26,348 nt of DNA from an uncultured Saprospiraceae bacterium (GCA_937967535.1 CALCMV010000059.1:1-26348); one strand, 5' to 3'; counted from the stretch's first letter, positions 1 to 8,252 are shown. The notes: a model not told the origin generated them from the letters alone. Numbers and translations: made by a program.

Positions 1-185
1 CGGCAATTTTCCAAGACGTGTGCGTAAGACCTACCTGATTCTGGGTTTTGGGCAATTTTTTCAAACGCATCCATGAGTGAGTTGTAGTAGCTGTCGGCTT
101 GGTCATCAGACCACCTTTGAGAAGTGTAGTCCCAAATTTCCCCTAAATCCCAATCGGCTTTATCCTTGATTGTGTAGCTCGGCAT
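1..185 (-). CDS. parE: ParE/RelE-superfamily toxin, 3' part missing
   Basis: Only the first 61 codons are in the window; the gene runs off the left edge. The protein starts MPSYTIKDKADWDLGEIWDY and continues with a helical stretch ending ...FEKIAQNPESGRSY. That matches the ParE pattern: an early beta strand, a 'DL.eIw.Y' helix, and a 'NP..GR' turn. ParE-type toxins of the RelE fold act inside the cell, commonly on DNA gyrase, and are neutralised by their cognate ParD. The ATG at 183-185 lies 26 bp inside the end of the upstream antitoxin gene, so the two are translationally linked and share the promoter near 450-478. The catalytic or interface C-terminus cannot be inspected, so whether it is intact is unknown. 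Confidence 0.8.
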   Translation of the reverse strand, partial: MPSYTIKDKADWDLGEIWDYTSQRWSDDQADSYYNSLMDAFEKIAQNPESGRSYAHVLENC

Positions 186-429
186 TTTTCTTGTATTTTT
201 CGTGTATAGCTTTCAAGCGAGCATCTCTGTCAAAGTTTTCTACAGTACCGCTGTTTTTACCTTCCAAAAGGGCAGCACGAAGGCGTTCATTCTTGGTTTC
301 TTCCTCCTCCAATAAGCGCAGACCTGCTCTTACCATTTCACTGACATTATTGAATCTGCCTTTTTCAATGGTACTATTCACAAAATCCTCGAAATAAGTA
401 CCGAGCGATATTGATGTATTTTTTGCCAT
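160..429 (-). CDS. parD: ParD-family ribbon-helix-helix antitoxin (89 aa)
   Basis: Small acidic protein with the type II ParD/CC2985 layout. The N-terminal ribbon-helix-helix runs over about residues 3-45 (TSISLGTYFEDFVNSTIEKG, then a 'SEMVRAGLRLLEEEE' helix). The charged C-terminal tail should wrap the toxin. In this family the RHH dimer binds operator DNA and represses the operon, and the tail neutralises ParE. The gene comes first and overlaps parE by 26 bp, as expected for a TA operon. A 15-bp palindrome sits between the likely promoter boxes 25 bp upstream of the start. The order, overlap, operator and RHH fold agree, so the call is firm; no toxin activity can be inferred from the window. 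Confidence 0.87.
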   Translation of the reverse strand: MAKNTSISLGTYFEDFVNSTIEKGRFNNVSEMVRAGLRLLEEEETKNERLRAALLEGKNSGTVENFDRDARLKAIHEKYKKNAELHNQG

Positions 430-447
430 AATTCAGTTACTTTCTTG

Positions 448-478
448 TAAAGATACCAATATTTGGTAACTTTTGCAA
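448..478 (-). promoter_or_regulatory. parDE promoter with embedded palindromic operator
   Basis: Reading the minus strand, TTG (478-476) is followed after 20 nt by TATCTTTA (455-448). This matches the Bacteroidota -33/-7 consensus TTTG-N19/20-TAnnTTTG except for the last base. Between the boxes, at 454-468, lies the perfect palindrome TACCAATATTTGGTA (6-bp arms, 3-nt centre). An RHH dimer bound there would block the promoter, which fits ParD autorepression. The operator role is inference. Confidence 0.6.
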
Positions 479-488
479 GTTGATTTTC

Positions 489-519
489 TTGTATTTTTTC
501 AAAATGATATGTAAATTGT
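489..519 (+). promoter_or_regulatory. Possible promoter of the XisI-family gene
   Basis: TTG at 489-491 is followed after exactly 20 nt by TAAATTGT (512-519), a partial match to the Bacteroidota -7 box TAnnTTTG. It ends 23 nt before the ATG of the XisI-like gene. It lies back to back with the parDE promoter, so both may be affected by ParD binding. The -7 match is imperfect. Confidence 0.35.
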
Positions 520-542
520 GTAGCATCAAATAATATCATAAA

Positions 543-881
543 ATGGATAGAATAAAGTTTTTCCAAGACACGATTATCGACATTCTAAAAGATAATGCTG
601 CCTACTATAAAGGCACGACCAATCCATTGAATTTGTTAGTTATTTCTGACAAAGAAAACAATCATTTTCAACTCCTTATGCAAGGCTGGCGGGATAAAGA
701 CTATACCTTCCAATGTTTGATTCATTTAGATATTATCAATGAAAAAATATGGATTCAATGGAATAATACCGCTTGCGAAATTGAGATTGAATTACTCAAA
801 AAAGGTGTAGCTGCCGACGAAATTGTGTTAGGCTTGAAAAGTCCTGAATTTCGGACCTATACAGATTTTGCGGTAGCATAG
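543..881 (+). CDS. XisI-family protein (fdxN element excision controlling factor-like)
   Basis: The 112-aa protein has the XisI pattern: an N-terminal helix, a 'HFQLLMQGW' strand, 'CLIHLDIINEKIWIQWN' in the middle, then 'GVAADEIVLGLKSPEFRTYTDFAVA' at the end. The last resembles the family signature 'GVp..dIVLgfh.P..R.yt.fAv'. The length is typical. XisI was named from cyanobacterial fdxN-element excision, where it works with XisH, a probable nuclease-fold protein; in most genomes the two are adjacent. No XisH is seen here. The upstream neighbour is the divergent ParD gene and the downstream neighbour runs the other way. No excisable element or attachment site is visible, so a role in excision should not be assumed. 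The family assignment is strong but the function is open. Confidence 0.85.
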   Translation: MDRIKFFQDTIIDILKDNAAYYKGTTNPLNLLVISDKENNHFQLLMQGWRDKDYTFQCLIHLDIINEKIWIQWNNTACEIEIELLKKGVAADEIVLGLKSPEFRTYTDFAVA

Positions 882-1043
882 TTCTGTTCATCAATCAGTT
901 CTACTATAATAACAAGTTCTCACAAAAGAAAACAGGCATACAACAACTCCTTTCAAAGTCCGTCACATACCTGTTATAATTATCAATCGTTAAATCTTGA
1001 TACTCATACCATTTTCAGTAATCGCTATCGGATAAAACTGGTA

Positions 1044-3878
1044 TCAGTTGCCGCCTGAACTGCGCGTTGATTTTTTAGTTCGTTTACCTTTTATCAAATT
1101 TCCCAAGATTGGACGACTTGGTTTAGTATCTTCGTCGTTAGTGATTTTGCCGCCGCCGTCATTGTTGTCGCTGTCATTGTCGGTGTTATCGTTGAAGGTA
1201 TCGCCGAATTGTCCGTTGGTTTGTGTGCGTTCTTCGTATATGATGATGGTATTATCACTTGCTGTTTTGCTGCCATTGCGCCCTGTAATGACGATGTTAT
1301 TTTCACCTTCATGCAGAGTAATCAGCCCTTCAAATGTGTTGCGGTCAGGCTGGTAGTCGAAGCCACGAATCTTTCTGCCATTCACCGTAAAGGTAATATC
1401 TCGGCTACTTGGTACATTGCTAATCGTTGCGAGTATGGCTACTTGCTGACTATTGACCGTAAAAGGGCTGGTATTGGGCTGCGTGATTTTGACGATTGGT
1501 GTAAGTTGCGGGGTATTCGTTGTACGCGGAGGTTTGTTGTACTTAATCACCATATCGTCGCTGTCGCTGCCTGCTGAGTTGGTGGCTTTGATATAAACGG
1601 TGTTATTACCATTTACGAGGCTGACATTTGCCGTTACCTTCCCGCTTAATGCGCTGTATGTGAAGCTGCGTGTGGCTCTGCCATTGACCTTAAAAGTAAT
1701 ATCGTTTTTGCTGTCTACATTCTGTACAACTGCTACGATGCCCGCACTCGAATTGGAGGAAGTATAAGGGTCGCTATTGGGTTTGATAATATCTACTTCC
1801 GGTCTTTCGATTGCATTATAATTGATAGTTACATTATCGCTGTCGCTGCCTGCCGAGTTGGTGGCTTTAATGTGGATGGTATTGCTGCCTGCATCCAAAT
1901 TCGCTGTGAATGTTAACTCATTTCTCGAATTATTATAATTAAAATTGAGAATGGGTCGGTTGTTAATTTTCACATTAATATCAGCTCTGCTATTTACATT
2001 CGTGACGGTAGCTGTGACATCCTCGCGGTCATTGAGCGTAGTTTGTCCATTCATGGGCTTGATAATTGTCACCTGCGGACGGAAAGCTGCCGGCGGACAG
2101 TATATAATACTCACATCGTCCGAATCATTTCCATAATTATTTACGGCATGAATAATGACCTCTGTACGCTCACCGGCGAGGGCAACATTGGCTCTAAATT
2201 CGTCGGAAGCTGCATTGAAAACAAAGTTGCTTGTACGCTGACCATTTACTGTAAAGGTAATATCGTTTTTGCTATTCACATTTTCAATCTTGGCGATTAC
2301 AGGGACGGTGTTTTCTGTTGAATTATAAGAACTTCCCGAAGGCGAACTAATACGTACATTCGGCAAATTGTAGTTGGTATTTCCTTTATAAATAATTCTT
2401 TGTGTATCGCGGTTTCTGCCATTAGCATTTCTGACCTCAATACTTACATCAGTCTTTTCAGTCTCTAGTGGAATGTCGGCTGTAATTGTACCGCCTAAAT
2501 AACCGCCAAAGTCGAAATTATAAGTACGTTTGCCATTGATTTCAAAGATGATGTCACTCTTTTTGTCCACATTTTCTACATCGGCTTTGAGGCTTACGAT
2601 TTGCTCCGCACTATTATAAGGATTTGCTGCGGGGCGTGTGATGCGTACCGTAGGTTTCGGCGAAGATGGTTTGGGCGAAGACGAAGTGATTGAGTTTATT
2701 GGTTTCGGTTCATAAATAATAGTACGGCTGTCTATACGCTCTCCGCATTTATTAGTCGCAATGATTTCGAGTGTGTTATTCCCCGGTTCAAGTTCCAACA
2801 TCTTTGTAAATTTATCTTTACGTGTATCAAAGGTGTAGGTATTGAGTGGTTTTCCGTTGAATCTTACCGTAATATTTTCGCGCCCATCAAGATATTCGAT
2901 ATTCGCAGCAACACTTATACAGTCGCTATCCGTAGTACTTATCTCTTTTCTGGGGCTTTTAAATGTAATAATTGGAGCAGTTCCATTACAATCAATGACG
3001 GAATTTACAGTGGGTGTTGGTTCTTGCTTGTATCTGTCACCAATTCTCCAACGCAAATAGAGTGAAGTGTAGTGGTGAATGTCATTATCGTCTGTCAGTT
3101 CATTATTTTCTCTATTGAATTGTTGCCCCTCAAGATTGTCGTGCAATGCCCAATTCGTTTTGTGTTCCAACCCGATAGAGAAGTTGCGGCTCAGTTGGTA
3201 GCCCAAGCCCAAGCCCAAAGATGGCATCACCGAGATACGCGGCGCATTGTCATAATCTTGTGCAGGCGTTTCGTAGTAACCATAAGTACCGATTTGGCTC
3301 AAAATATCCAACCTGCGGCGGTCGGTATCAATTTCGCTCCAATCATACATTTCACTACCTGCGAGTTGGTCGGTGAAGGTTTGGTAGCCATTCAGCCCAA
3401 GTCCGCCAAAACCCTGAAGGATGATGCCTGTGTTTTCGCGCAAGCGATTGGCAGTCAGTACTGCTTCGAGCGAGGCTTCGCCGAGATAGGTTTTGTGGTT
3501 CATAAATGTAAAACCCGGACCGGTGGGGGCGGTGTAGTTGAGGTCGGGGTCGTTTGTACCGTTGAGAGCATCATTGTCGAGGATACCGAAAGAACGCTCG
3601 TGGTCGGCACCGTAAGTATTGGTGTAGAGCAGTCGTCCGCGCAAATCCAAATCCAACAATCCCTGCGGACGATGGTAAATGTTTTTGGCAAGGTCAACCC
3701 CTACTCCCCAACCGGGAATGGCACGGATGTCACTATTTTGCCATGCGACACCTCCTGTGATGCCGAGTGTCCACCAACCACTGTCGGTGTATACGCGCTT
3801 ATCGCTACGCTGTCCGAAGGTATTCAGACTGAGAAAAAGGAGTAATAGTGTGATAGGTAAAAAAACATGCTTGTTCAT
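1044..3878 (-). CDS. Outer-membrane beta-barrel protein with six Ig-like repeats (944 aa)
   Basis: A signal peptide (about residues 1-22, MNKHVFLPITLLLLFLSLN, cut after ..NTFGQ) precedes a barrel-like region to about residue 285. That region is rich in alternating strands such as 'PGWGVGVDLAKN', 'LDLRGRLLYTN', 'LGLGLGYQLSRNFSIGLEH' and 'LYLRWRIG'. Six imperfect repeats of about 95 aa follow. Each starts like 'P.V.I..P....y' and contains 'v.NV.sk.DI.F.vNGr....F.y', 'L..G.N.i.I.A.N..G..sD' and '.iiY', an all-beta Ig-like pattern. The tail is Asp/Asn-rich then Lys/Arg-rich (KGKRTKKSTRSSGGN). No T9SS sorting signature is seen, so the barrel probably anchors it with the repeats exposed or periplasmic. 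The repeats suggest adhesion or binding; the ligand is unknown. It appears monocistronic. Confidence 0.75.
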   Translation of the reverse strand: MNKHVFLPITLLLLFLSLNTFGQRSDKRVYTDSGWWTLGITGGVAWQNSDIRAIPGWGVGVDLAKNIYHRPQGLLDLDLRGRLLYTNTYGADHERSFGILDNDALNGTNDPDLNYTAPTGPGFTFMNHKTYLGEASLEAVLTANRLRENTGIILQGFGGLGLNGYQTFTDQLAGSEMYDWSEIDTDRRRLDILSQIGTYGYYETPAQDYDNAPRISVMPSLGLGLGYQLSRNFSIGLEHKTNWALHDNLEGQQFNRENNELTDDNDIHHYTSLYLRWRIGDRYKQEPTPTVNSVIDCNGTAPIITFKSPRKEISTTDSDCISVAANIEYLDGRENITVRFNGKPLNTYTFDTRKDKFTKMLELEPGNNTLEIIATNKCGERIDSRTIIYEPKPINSITSSSPKPSSPKPTVRITRPAANPYNSAEQIVSLKADVENVDKKSDIIFEINGKRTYNFDFGGYLGGTITADIPLETEKTDVSIEVRNANGRNRDTQRIIYKGNTNYNLPNVRISSPSGSSYNSTENTVPVIAKIENVNSKNDITFTVNGQRTSNFVFNAASDEFRANVALAGERTEVIIHAVNNYGNDSDDVSIIYCPPAAFRPQVTIIKPMNGQTTLNDREDVTATVTNVNSRADINVKINNRPILNFNYNNSRNELTFTANLDAGSNTIHIKATNSAGSDSDNVTINYNAIERPEVDIIKPNSDPYTSSNSSAGIVAVVQNVDSKNDITFKVNGRATRSFTYSALSGKVTANVSLVNGNNTVYIKATNSAGSDSDDMVIKYNKPPRTTNTPQLTPIVKITQPNTSPFTVNSQQVAILATISNVPSSRDITFTVNGRKIRGFDYQPDRNTFEGLITLHEGENNIVITGRNGSKTASDNTIIIYEERTQTNGQFGDTFNDNTDNDSDNNDGGGKITNDEDTKPSRPILGNLIKGKRTKKSTRSSGGN
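1558..1868. repeat. Near-identical 32-bp direct repeats inside the Ig-repeat gene
   Basis: Positions 1558-1589 and 1837-1868 differ at a single base and encode the same stretch, ATNSAGSDSD, in two consecutive Ig-like repeats. The surrounding repeat DNA is much more diverged. Such a short, almost identical block points to recent local conversion or strong constraint on this loop. Confidence 0.7.
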
Positions 3879-3909
3879 AGTAATATATGTTTTGTGGTAA
3901 TAAATCGCA

Positions 3910-3936
3910 GGATAAAATAGTGGGTTTATTCTATCC
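3910..3936. promoter_or_regulatory. Inverted repeat upstream of the Ig-repeat outer-membrane gene
   Basis: GGATAAAATA (3910-3919) pairs with TATTCTATCC (3927-3936) around a 7-nt loop, with one non-Watson-Crick pair. It lies 31 bp upstream of the ATG of the minus-strand gene. It could be an operator or a 5' leader hairpin. No clear promoter boxes were recognised, so the role is open. Confidence 0.4.
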
Positions 3937-4487
3937 GCTTATTTTATATTGATACTCCCTATAAATCAGTTTTCGTGCCAATTGGCGATGGGGGTATTGC
4001 GAACAAGCCTGTGTCTGCACTTATTTTCTATCTCTATTTTATTGATAATCAGTTAGTTATTGAGGGTTAATTTTTTTTTAAAAAAAACGTACCTATTGGA
4101 TGATTTTTGCGTCATCTTTTTTTTCTTGGAAGTTTATATGACAAAATTTTTAGTTTGTTTGGGCTTCTAATAAGCACTTTAATTGTTAAGTGAGATAGGA
4201 AATACTGCTGTTTTTTTTGATGAAAAATCTCAATGAAAATGAAAATTCTTAATGAAAATGAAAATGAAAATTCCTTAGTGAAAATGAAAATGAAAAATAT
4301 GGCACTTTCTTGACAATTTATTATTGCTTTTTTCTTAAAAATATTGTATTATCGTTTTGTTAAAATTATTTGAAACCAAATAATAATTTATTCATTTTTC
4401 ATTTAATAAAATTAGATTTATTCGCACAAAAACTTGCTCCTGATAAAGTTCGGGATTTATTTTATTCAAAAACATTAAATCAATTTT
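3937..4487. other. AT-rich intergenic region with a GAAAAT-rich tandem repeat
   Basis: No coding sequence was recognised here. The stretch holds a run of T followed by A (about 4071-4087) and a repeat at 4232-4299. The repeat has three blocks of repeated 'aatgaaaatgaaaa', joined by ATTCTT and ATTCCTT spacers. A possible weak hairpin with a T tail is at about 4099-4124. The divergent genes on either side presumably take their promoters from here. Confidence 0.5.
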
Positions 4488-4907
4488 ATGAGTAGTACCA
4501 TGCGCTATAGCAGCGTTAGTATTGACGTTTCCGTACAAGCGGTTTGGGATTATTTTTTAGACAGAATCATGCATCCGGATAGGTATCTGACTGATATTGA
4601 GGAGTTTAAAATCTTACGCCAAACCAGACAGGAAATTGTACGCTACATGAAAACAGCCCTGGGAGAAATTATCGAAAAGATTACGATTGACACAAAGAAA
4701 TCGGAGATTAGGTATAAAATTCTCCGGCATCCCATTTTGACAGGACAACTCGTAAATCAAATCCAAGCAATTCCCCATAGCAAAAACAGTGCGCTACTCA
4801 CCATCATCAATGAGCGTCAGTCAAAAGACCCAAAGGCAAAACTCACAGATGATTTATTGAATCCAAAACAGGAGGCTTTAGCGACAAAATTAGATTTGGA
4901 GTCATAA
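4488..4907 (+). CDS. AtaL-like / DUF1857 SRPBCC-fold protein (139 aa)
   Basis: The sequence fits the AtaL-like family of the SRPBCC (Bet v 1/START) superfamily. An N-terminal strand is followed by 'VWDYFLDRIMHPDRYL', then 'FKILRQTRQEIVRYM', 'EIIEKITIDTKKSEIRYKI' and the characteristic 'HPILTGQLVNQI'. These domains form a hydrophobic cavity and bind or convert small ligands; the ligand of this family is not established. No signal peptide is present, so it is cytoplasmic. The ATG at 4488 is the first in frame and the length is usual for the family. The gene stands alone between AT-rich DNA and a strong terminator, so context does not suggest a pathway. Confidence 0.65.
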   Translation: MSSTMRYSSVSIDVSVQAVWDYFLDRIMHPDRYLTDIEEFKILRQTRQEIVRYMKTALGEIIEKITIDTKKSEIRYKILRHPILTGQLVNQIQAIPHSKNSALLTIINERQSKDPKAKLTDDLLNPKQEALATKLDLES

Positions 4908-4961
4908 GTGAAAATTTGTGTTGGAATTTATTGACTCATCTTTCTTTCTTTTAAAATTATG

Positions 4962-5004
4962 ACGGAGTGCAAATGCTTGATAAGTGTTTGTACTCCGTTT
5001 TTTT
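4962..5004 (+). terminator. Strong rho-independent terminator
   Basis: ACGGAGTGCAAATGCTT pairs with AAGTGTTTGTACTCCGT with only a few G-U or mismatched positions, and a run of seven T follows. It lies about 55 bp after the stop codon of the AtaL-like gene. Confidence 0.85.
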
Positions 5005-5229
5005 ATGTTCATTTTTTAAGAACATTCTAAAAAACAATTCACAAAAAATAACTTAAAGTGTTTTATTTCAATAAGTTATAAATTAATTAGAACTAATAAA
5101 AATTCACAATAGGCTAAAATTGTACTTTTTTGTCTAGTAAAAAACATTCATTTTTGTAGTGTGTTATTTCGACCTATATACCACGAGGTCTGCGAAGGAA
5201 AATTATACTGACAAAACTGAAGATTAATT
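5005..5229. other. AT-rich leader region before the large secreted protein
   Basis: No coding sequence is seen. TTTTTG near 5152-5157, followed after 18 nt by TATATACC, is a weak candidate promoter for the downstream gene. Nothing else stands out. Confidence 0.3.
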
Positions 5230-7974
5230 ATGAAAAACAATAAGGTTCAATTTATACTATGTATACTTATTTCAGTCTTGTGCTGGACTAGTGTTTTGGG
5301 AAAATCCGAAAAAATATTAACAGATAGTATTTGTGACTATCAAATTGAGGTATCAGCAGGACCCACAACGCTGTACATGAACATATACAACCCCGCAGAT
5401 TTTGGACCTTATACGCCTGATGTAGTGGAGTGGTATAGCCCGGATTGGCAATTAGAATTTGGTGATTCGGCAACGGTGGTATATGAATTGGATGTAAATT
5501 TTCCGCCTTCCTTCGAAATGTTGATTTGTGCTGATTATGAGGTAGGTGGCGAAACTTGTACGGCTTGTGAGTGGGTGTTTGTTGGAGATGTCAACCCCTG
5601 TGAGTATGAATTGATTTTGGAGACTAACGACTTGTCTGTATTCGGTATTTTGTTCAGTACTGTTAGTGGTTTTGTACCTGATGAGCTTGCTTGGATACTT
5701 GAAAATGACGGCAACGTGATTAGTAATGATTCTATTTTATTGTATGATTTTGACGAACCCGGAGAGTATATCATTTGTGTAGAATATAGCGATACCGCAC
5801 TTGGATGCGGAGGTGTGCTTTGTGATACGATAGTTGTTGGAGATAGTATAAGCTGCGAAACAGACTTTGAAATTCAGTATTTTACGGACTATAACTGGGG
5901 AATTTTTGAAGCATCTTATCCTGATATTTACGAAGTCAACGAAGCCTCTATTGCGTGGTCTATCAACGGAGACTTCATCGAATACGGCAGTACGATGGAT
6001 TATATTTTCTCTGTCGATGGCAATTATGTTGTTTGCATGATAGCCACGAATGTCATCAATACAATCACAGGCGAAGTATGTCCAACCATACAGGTGTGTA
6101 CTAAGGTCGAGATAGTGAATTATCAAACCGACTGTAGCAATTTGGAGATTCATACTTATATAAATAATGATTCGGCAATTTTTGAACTGTCTTATCCTTA
6201 TTCTTATGAGCTAGATGAGGATTCTGTTGTGTGGTATATCAATGGGCAATTATTTGAATATGGAAGTACAATAGACTACAACTTCCCCGAAAACGGCAAT
6301 TATAATTTTTGTGTAGTCGTTCCAAAATTTTTAAACCTTGCAAATAATGAAATATGTCCTGAGCAAGAATTATGTCTTATGGTCGAGTTCATTGGTCAAC
6401 AAGACAACTGCGAAGCCTTCTTTGAGTGGAAAGACAAAGGCAACATAAATGGTATGAATACCGTCACTTTTACGAATCTTTCTAGCGGAAATTACAGCAA
6501 TGCCATGTGGGATTTTGGCGATGGTCATACAAGCAATTATTCAGGAATAGATAGCCTTGAACATGTTTATGAAAATATAGGTGTGTATAATGTGTGCCTC
6601 ACTATTTGGGACAATATTGCTTGTGAGAGTTCCTACTGTGAGGTCGTCTTGGTATCCGGTACGCCTACTGATGAATGTGACTATGAAATGGAGTACAACC
6701 TGATTAATGATACTTCATTTATCTTCACAATTAATTCCCCGTTCAATCAGAGTGCCAATACTTCATGGCTAAATTTTGAGACCGGAGAAGAGTACGGTAC
6801 AGGAGATTCGATATTTGTCGCATTTGACGACTATGGAGTTTATGAGATATGTGCAATAGTCAATCTCGAACCCGATGCCCCTTGTGGTTTTGGTGACTTA
6901 GTGCTTTGCGAAACCATCACCGTCCAAAATCCCGAATGTGAAGACACCGACTGCGTATTTCCCGGCGATACAGACCGCAATATGGTGGCTGACAATTACG
7001 ATATACTGCCGATTGGTTTGCATTTTGGCGAAACCGGTCCTCCGCGTCCCAATGCTGCGATTGATTGGTACGGTCAGCCTGCCCCCGACTGGCAAATCAG
7101 TGCAGACAGCATCAACCTCAAACATATAGACTGCAACGGCGATGGCGAAATTTTCTTTGATGATGTAGATGCTATCGAACAAAATTACAACCGAACACAC
7201 GATGGTGTCTATGCCACGCGGGTAGAGGGTGCGCCCGGCTTGCACCTCGAATTTGAGCTTGATACCATCTACTCCGCGCCTGATACCGGTTCCATTATTA
7301 TCAATGCTGATATTATCATGGGAACGGCAGATTTGCCCGTTGATGAAATTTATGGGGTGGCATTTTCGATTGCCTACCCTATTGACTTGGTGGATAGTAG
7401 CGAAGTAAGTGCAGATTATTTTATGGAATCGTGGATAGGCGACCCCACAACGGTTTTGCAGCTAGAACAAAACGTGGTCAGTGAATCCGTAATTGATTTT
7501 GCTTACTCGCGTACCGACCAGCAAAATACTTCGGGCTTCGGTCAAATCGGTTCTGTCAGCTTCGTGATGACCGACAATATCATCGGAAAATTAGCCACAG
7601 AAATAGAACTCAACTTTCCCATCAGCAATGTACGGGCGATTAAAAATACAGGCGAAGAAATTGTCATAACAGGTAGTGAAAATGCCCTTGTGGTGAATTT
7701 AGAAAATACCGTTACGACAGCCGAAAATCCTGACTTATCTCAAAGTATAAAGATTTTCCCTAATCCGACACTAAACACAATTAATCTGACTATCAGCGAC
7801 TTGCAGGCACAAGCAGTCACACTCTACAATACTGTGGGACAGCCCGTGCTTGCTCGTCAGATAGTAGCAAGCAATACGCAGCTAGATGTTCGTCATCTTC
7901 CCGCAGGTGTGTATCTGCTAAACATCCAAACTGATAAAGGCTTTTATAATCAGAAATTGGTGATTAGTGATTAG
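5230..7974 (+). CDS. T9SS-exported multidomain protein with PKD-like, dockerin-like and cohesin-like domains (914 aa)
   Basis: A signal peptide (about residues 1-24) is followed by six Cys-containing beta modules of about 90 aa to residue ~572. The fifth is a clear PKD domain (about 395-482, 'WDFGDGHTS', 'HVYENIGVYNVCLTI'). A dockerin-like segment at about 576-657 has two Ca-loop-like motifs, 'DTDRNMVADNYD' and 'DCNGDGEIFFDD'. Residues ~668-822 resemble a cohesin-type beta sandwich ('GSIIINADIIMG', 'IYGVAFSIAYP', 'GQIGSVSFVM'). Residues 839-914 are a type A T9SS sorting domain ('IFPNPTLNTINL', 'LYNTVGQPV', 'LPAGVYLLNIQT'). The protein should cross the outer membrane by T9SS and be attached or released. 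No enzyme domain is seen. A structural or adhesive role is inference. Confidence 0.88.
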   Translation: MKNNKVQFILCILISVLCWTSVLGKSEKILTDSICDYQIEVSAGPTTLYMNIYNPADFGPYTPDVVEWYSPDWQLEFGDSATVVYELDVNFPPSFEMLICADYEVGGETCTACEWVFVGDVNPCEYELILETNDLSVFGILFSTVSGFVPDELAWILENDGNVISNDSILLYDFDEPGEYIICVEYSDTALGCGGVLCDTIVVGDSISCETDFEIQYFTDYNWGIFEASYPDIYEVNEASIAWSINGDFIEYGSTMDYIFSVDGNYVVCMIATNVINTITGEVCPTIQVCTKVEIVNYQTDCSNLEIHTYINNDSAIFELSYPYSYELDEDSVVWYINGQLFEYGSTIDYNFPENGNYNFCVVVPKFLNLANNEICPEQELCLMVEFIGQQDNCEAFFEWKDKGNINGMNTVTFTNLSSGNYSNAMWDFGDGHTSNYSGIDSLEHVYENIGVYNVCLTIWDNIACESSYCEVVLVSGTPTDECDYEMEYNLINDTSFIFTINSPFNQSANTSWLNFETGEEYGTGDSIFVAFDDYGVYEICAIVNLEPDAPCGFGDLVLCETITVQNPECEDTDCVFPGDTDRNMVADNYDILPIGLHFGETGPPRPNAAIDWYGQPAPDWQISADSINLKHIDCNGDGEIFFDDVDAIEQNYNRTHDGVYATRVEGAPGLHLEFELDTIYSAPDTGSIIINADIIMGTADLPVDEIYGVAFSIAYPIDLVDSSEVSADYFMESWIGDPTTVLQLEQNVVSESVIDFAYSRTDQQNTSGFGQIGSVSFVMTDNIIGKLATEIELNFPISNVRAIKNTGEEIVITGSENALVVNLENTVTTAENPDLSQSIKIFPNPTLNTINLTISDLQAQAVTLYNTVGQPVLARQIVASNTQLDVRHLPAGVYLLNIQTDKGFYNQKLVISD

Positions 7975-7980
7975 TGATTG
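7960..7980 (+). repeat. Three tandem heptamers across a stop codon
   Basis: GTGATTA, GTGATTA and GTGATTG lie in tandem and encode the last residues (VISD) and the TAG stop of the secreted protein gene. A gain or loss of one unit would change the frame at the C-terminus. Confidence 0.7.
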
Positions 7981-7996
7981 GTTGGAATAGAAATCT

Positions 7997-8128
7997 CAAT
8001 GTGTTCGCTAATTTTTAATATTAAAAAATATTTTATTTGTTAGTTTTTAATTATTAGTAAAAAACAAAGTAAAATTTAAATTAATTTATTATTCAAAATT
8101 CATAATTCAAAATTTGGCGAAGACATTG
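7997..8128. mobile_element. MITE-like element, copy 1 (132 bp)
   Basis: The left end is CAATGTGTTCGCTAATTTTT. The right end, read on the other strand, is CAATGTCTTCGCCAAATTTT. The interior is very AT-rich and non-coding. Reverse complemented, the first 38 bp match copy 3 (13415 onward) at 37 positions, and similarity continues into the interior. No target duplication was recognised. It lies between the stop of the T9SS protein gene and its likely terminator. Confidence 0.7.
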
Positions 8129-8183
8129 TTAGCTAAATCCCAAAATAAAAGATGGTTTCATTTGATTAAAAGTTCTGCGTTGG

Positions 8184-8206
8184 AAAGCCGATGTGGGGCT
8201 TTTTTG
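8184..8206 (+). terminator. Probable rho-independent terminator
   Basis: AAAGCC (8184-8189), a 7-nt loop and GGCTTT (8197-8202) are followed by further T residues. It lies 210 bp after the stop of the secreted protein gene, with MITE copy 1 in between. Confidence 0.6.
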
Positions 8207-8252
8207 TTTTACAAATTCTACGTTTCAAATACTTAATTAACTGTAAAACTAT

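Noticed and set aside
378..566. Open frame of 62 codons on the minus strand
   Set aside because: It covers the parDE promoter and overlaps parD and the xisI start; no domain or start signal.
3072..3845. Open frame of 257 codons on the plus strand
   Set aside because: It lies wholly antisense to the barrel region of the Ig-repeat protein gene, has no recognisable domain, and is explained by codon bias of the real gene.
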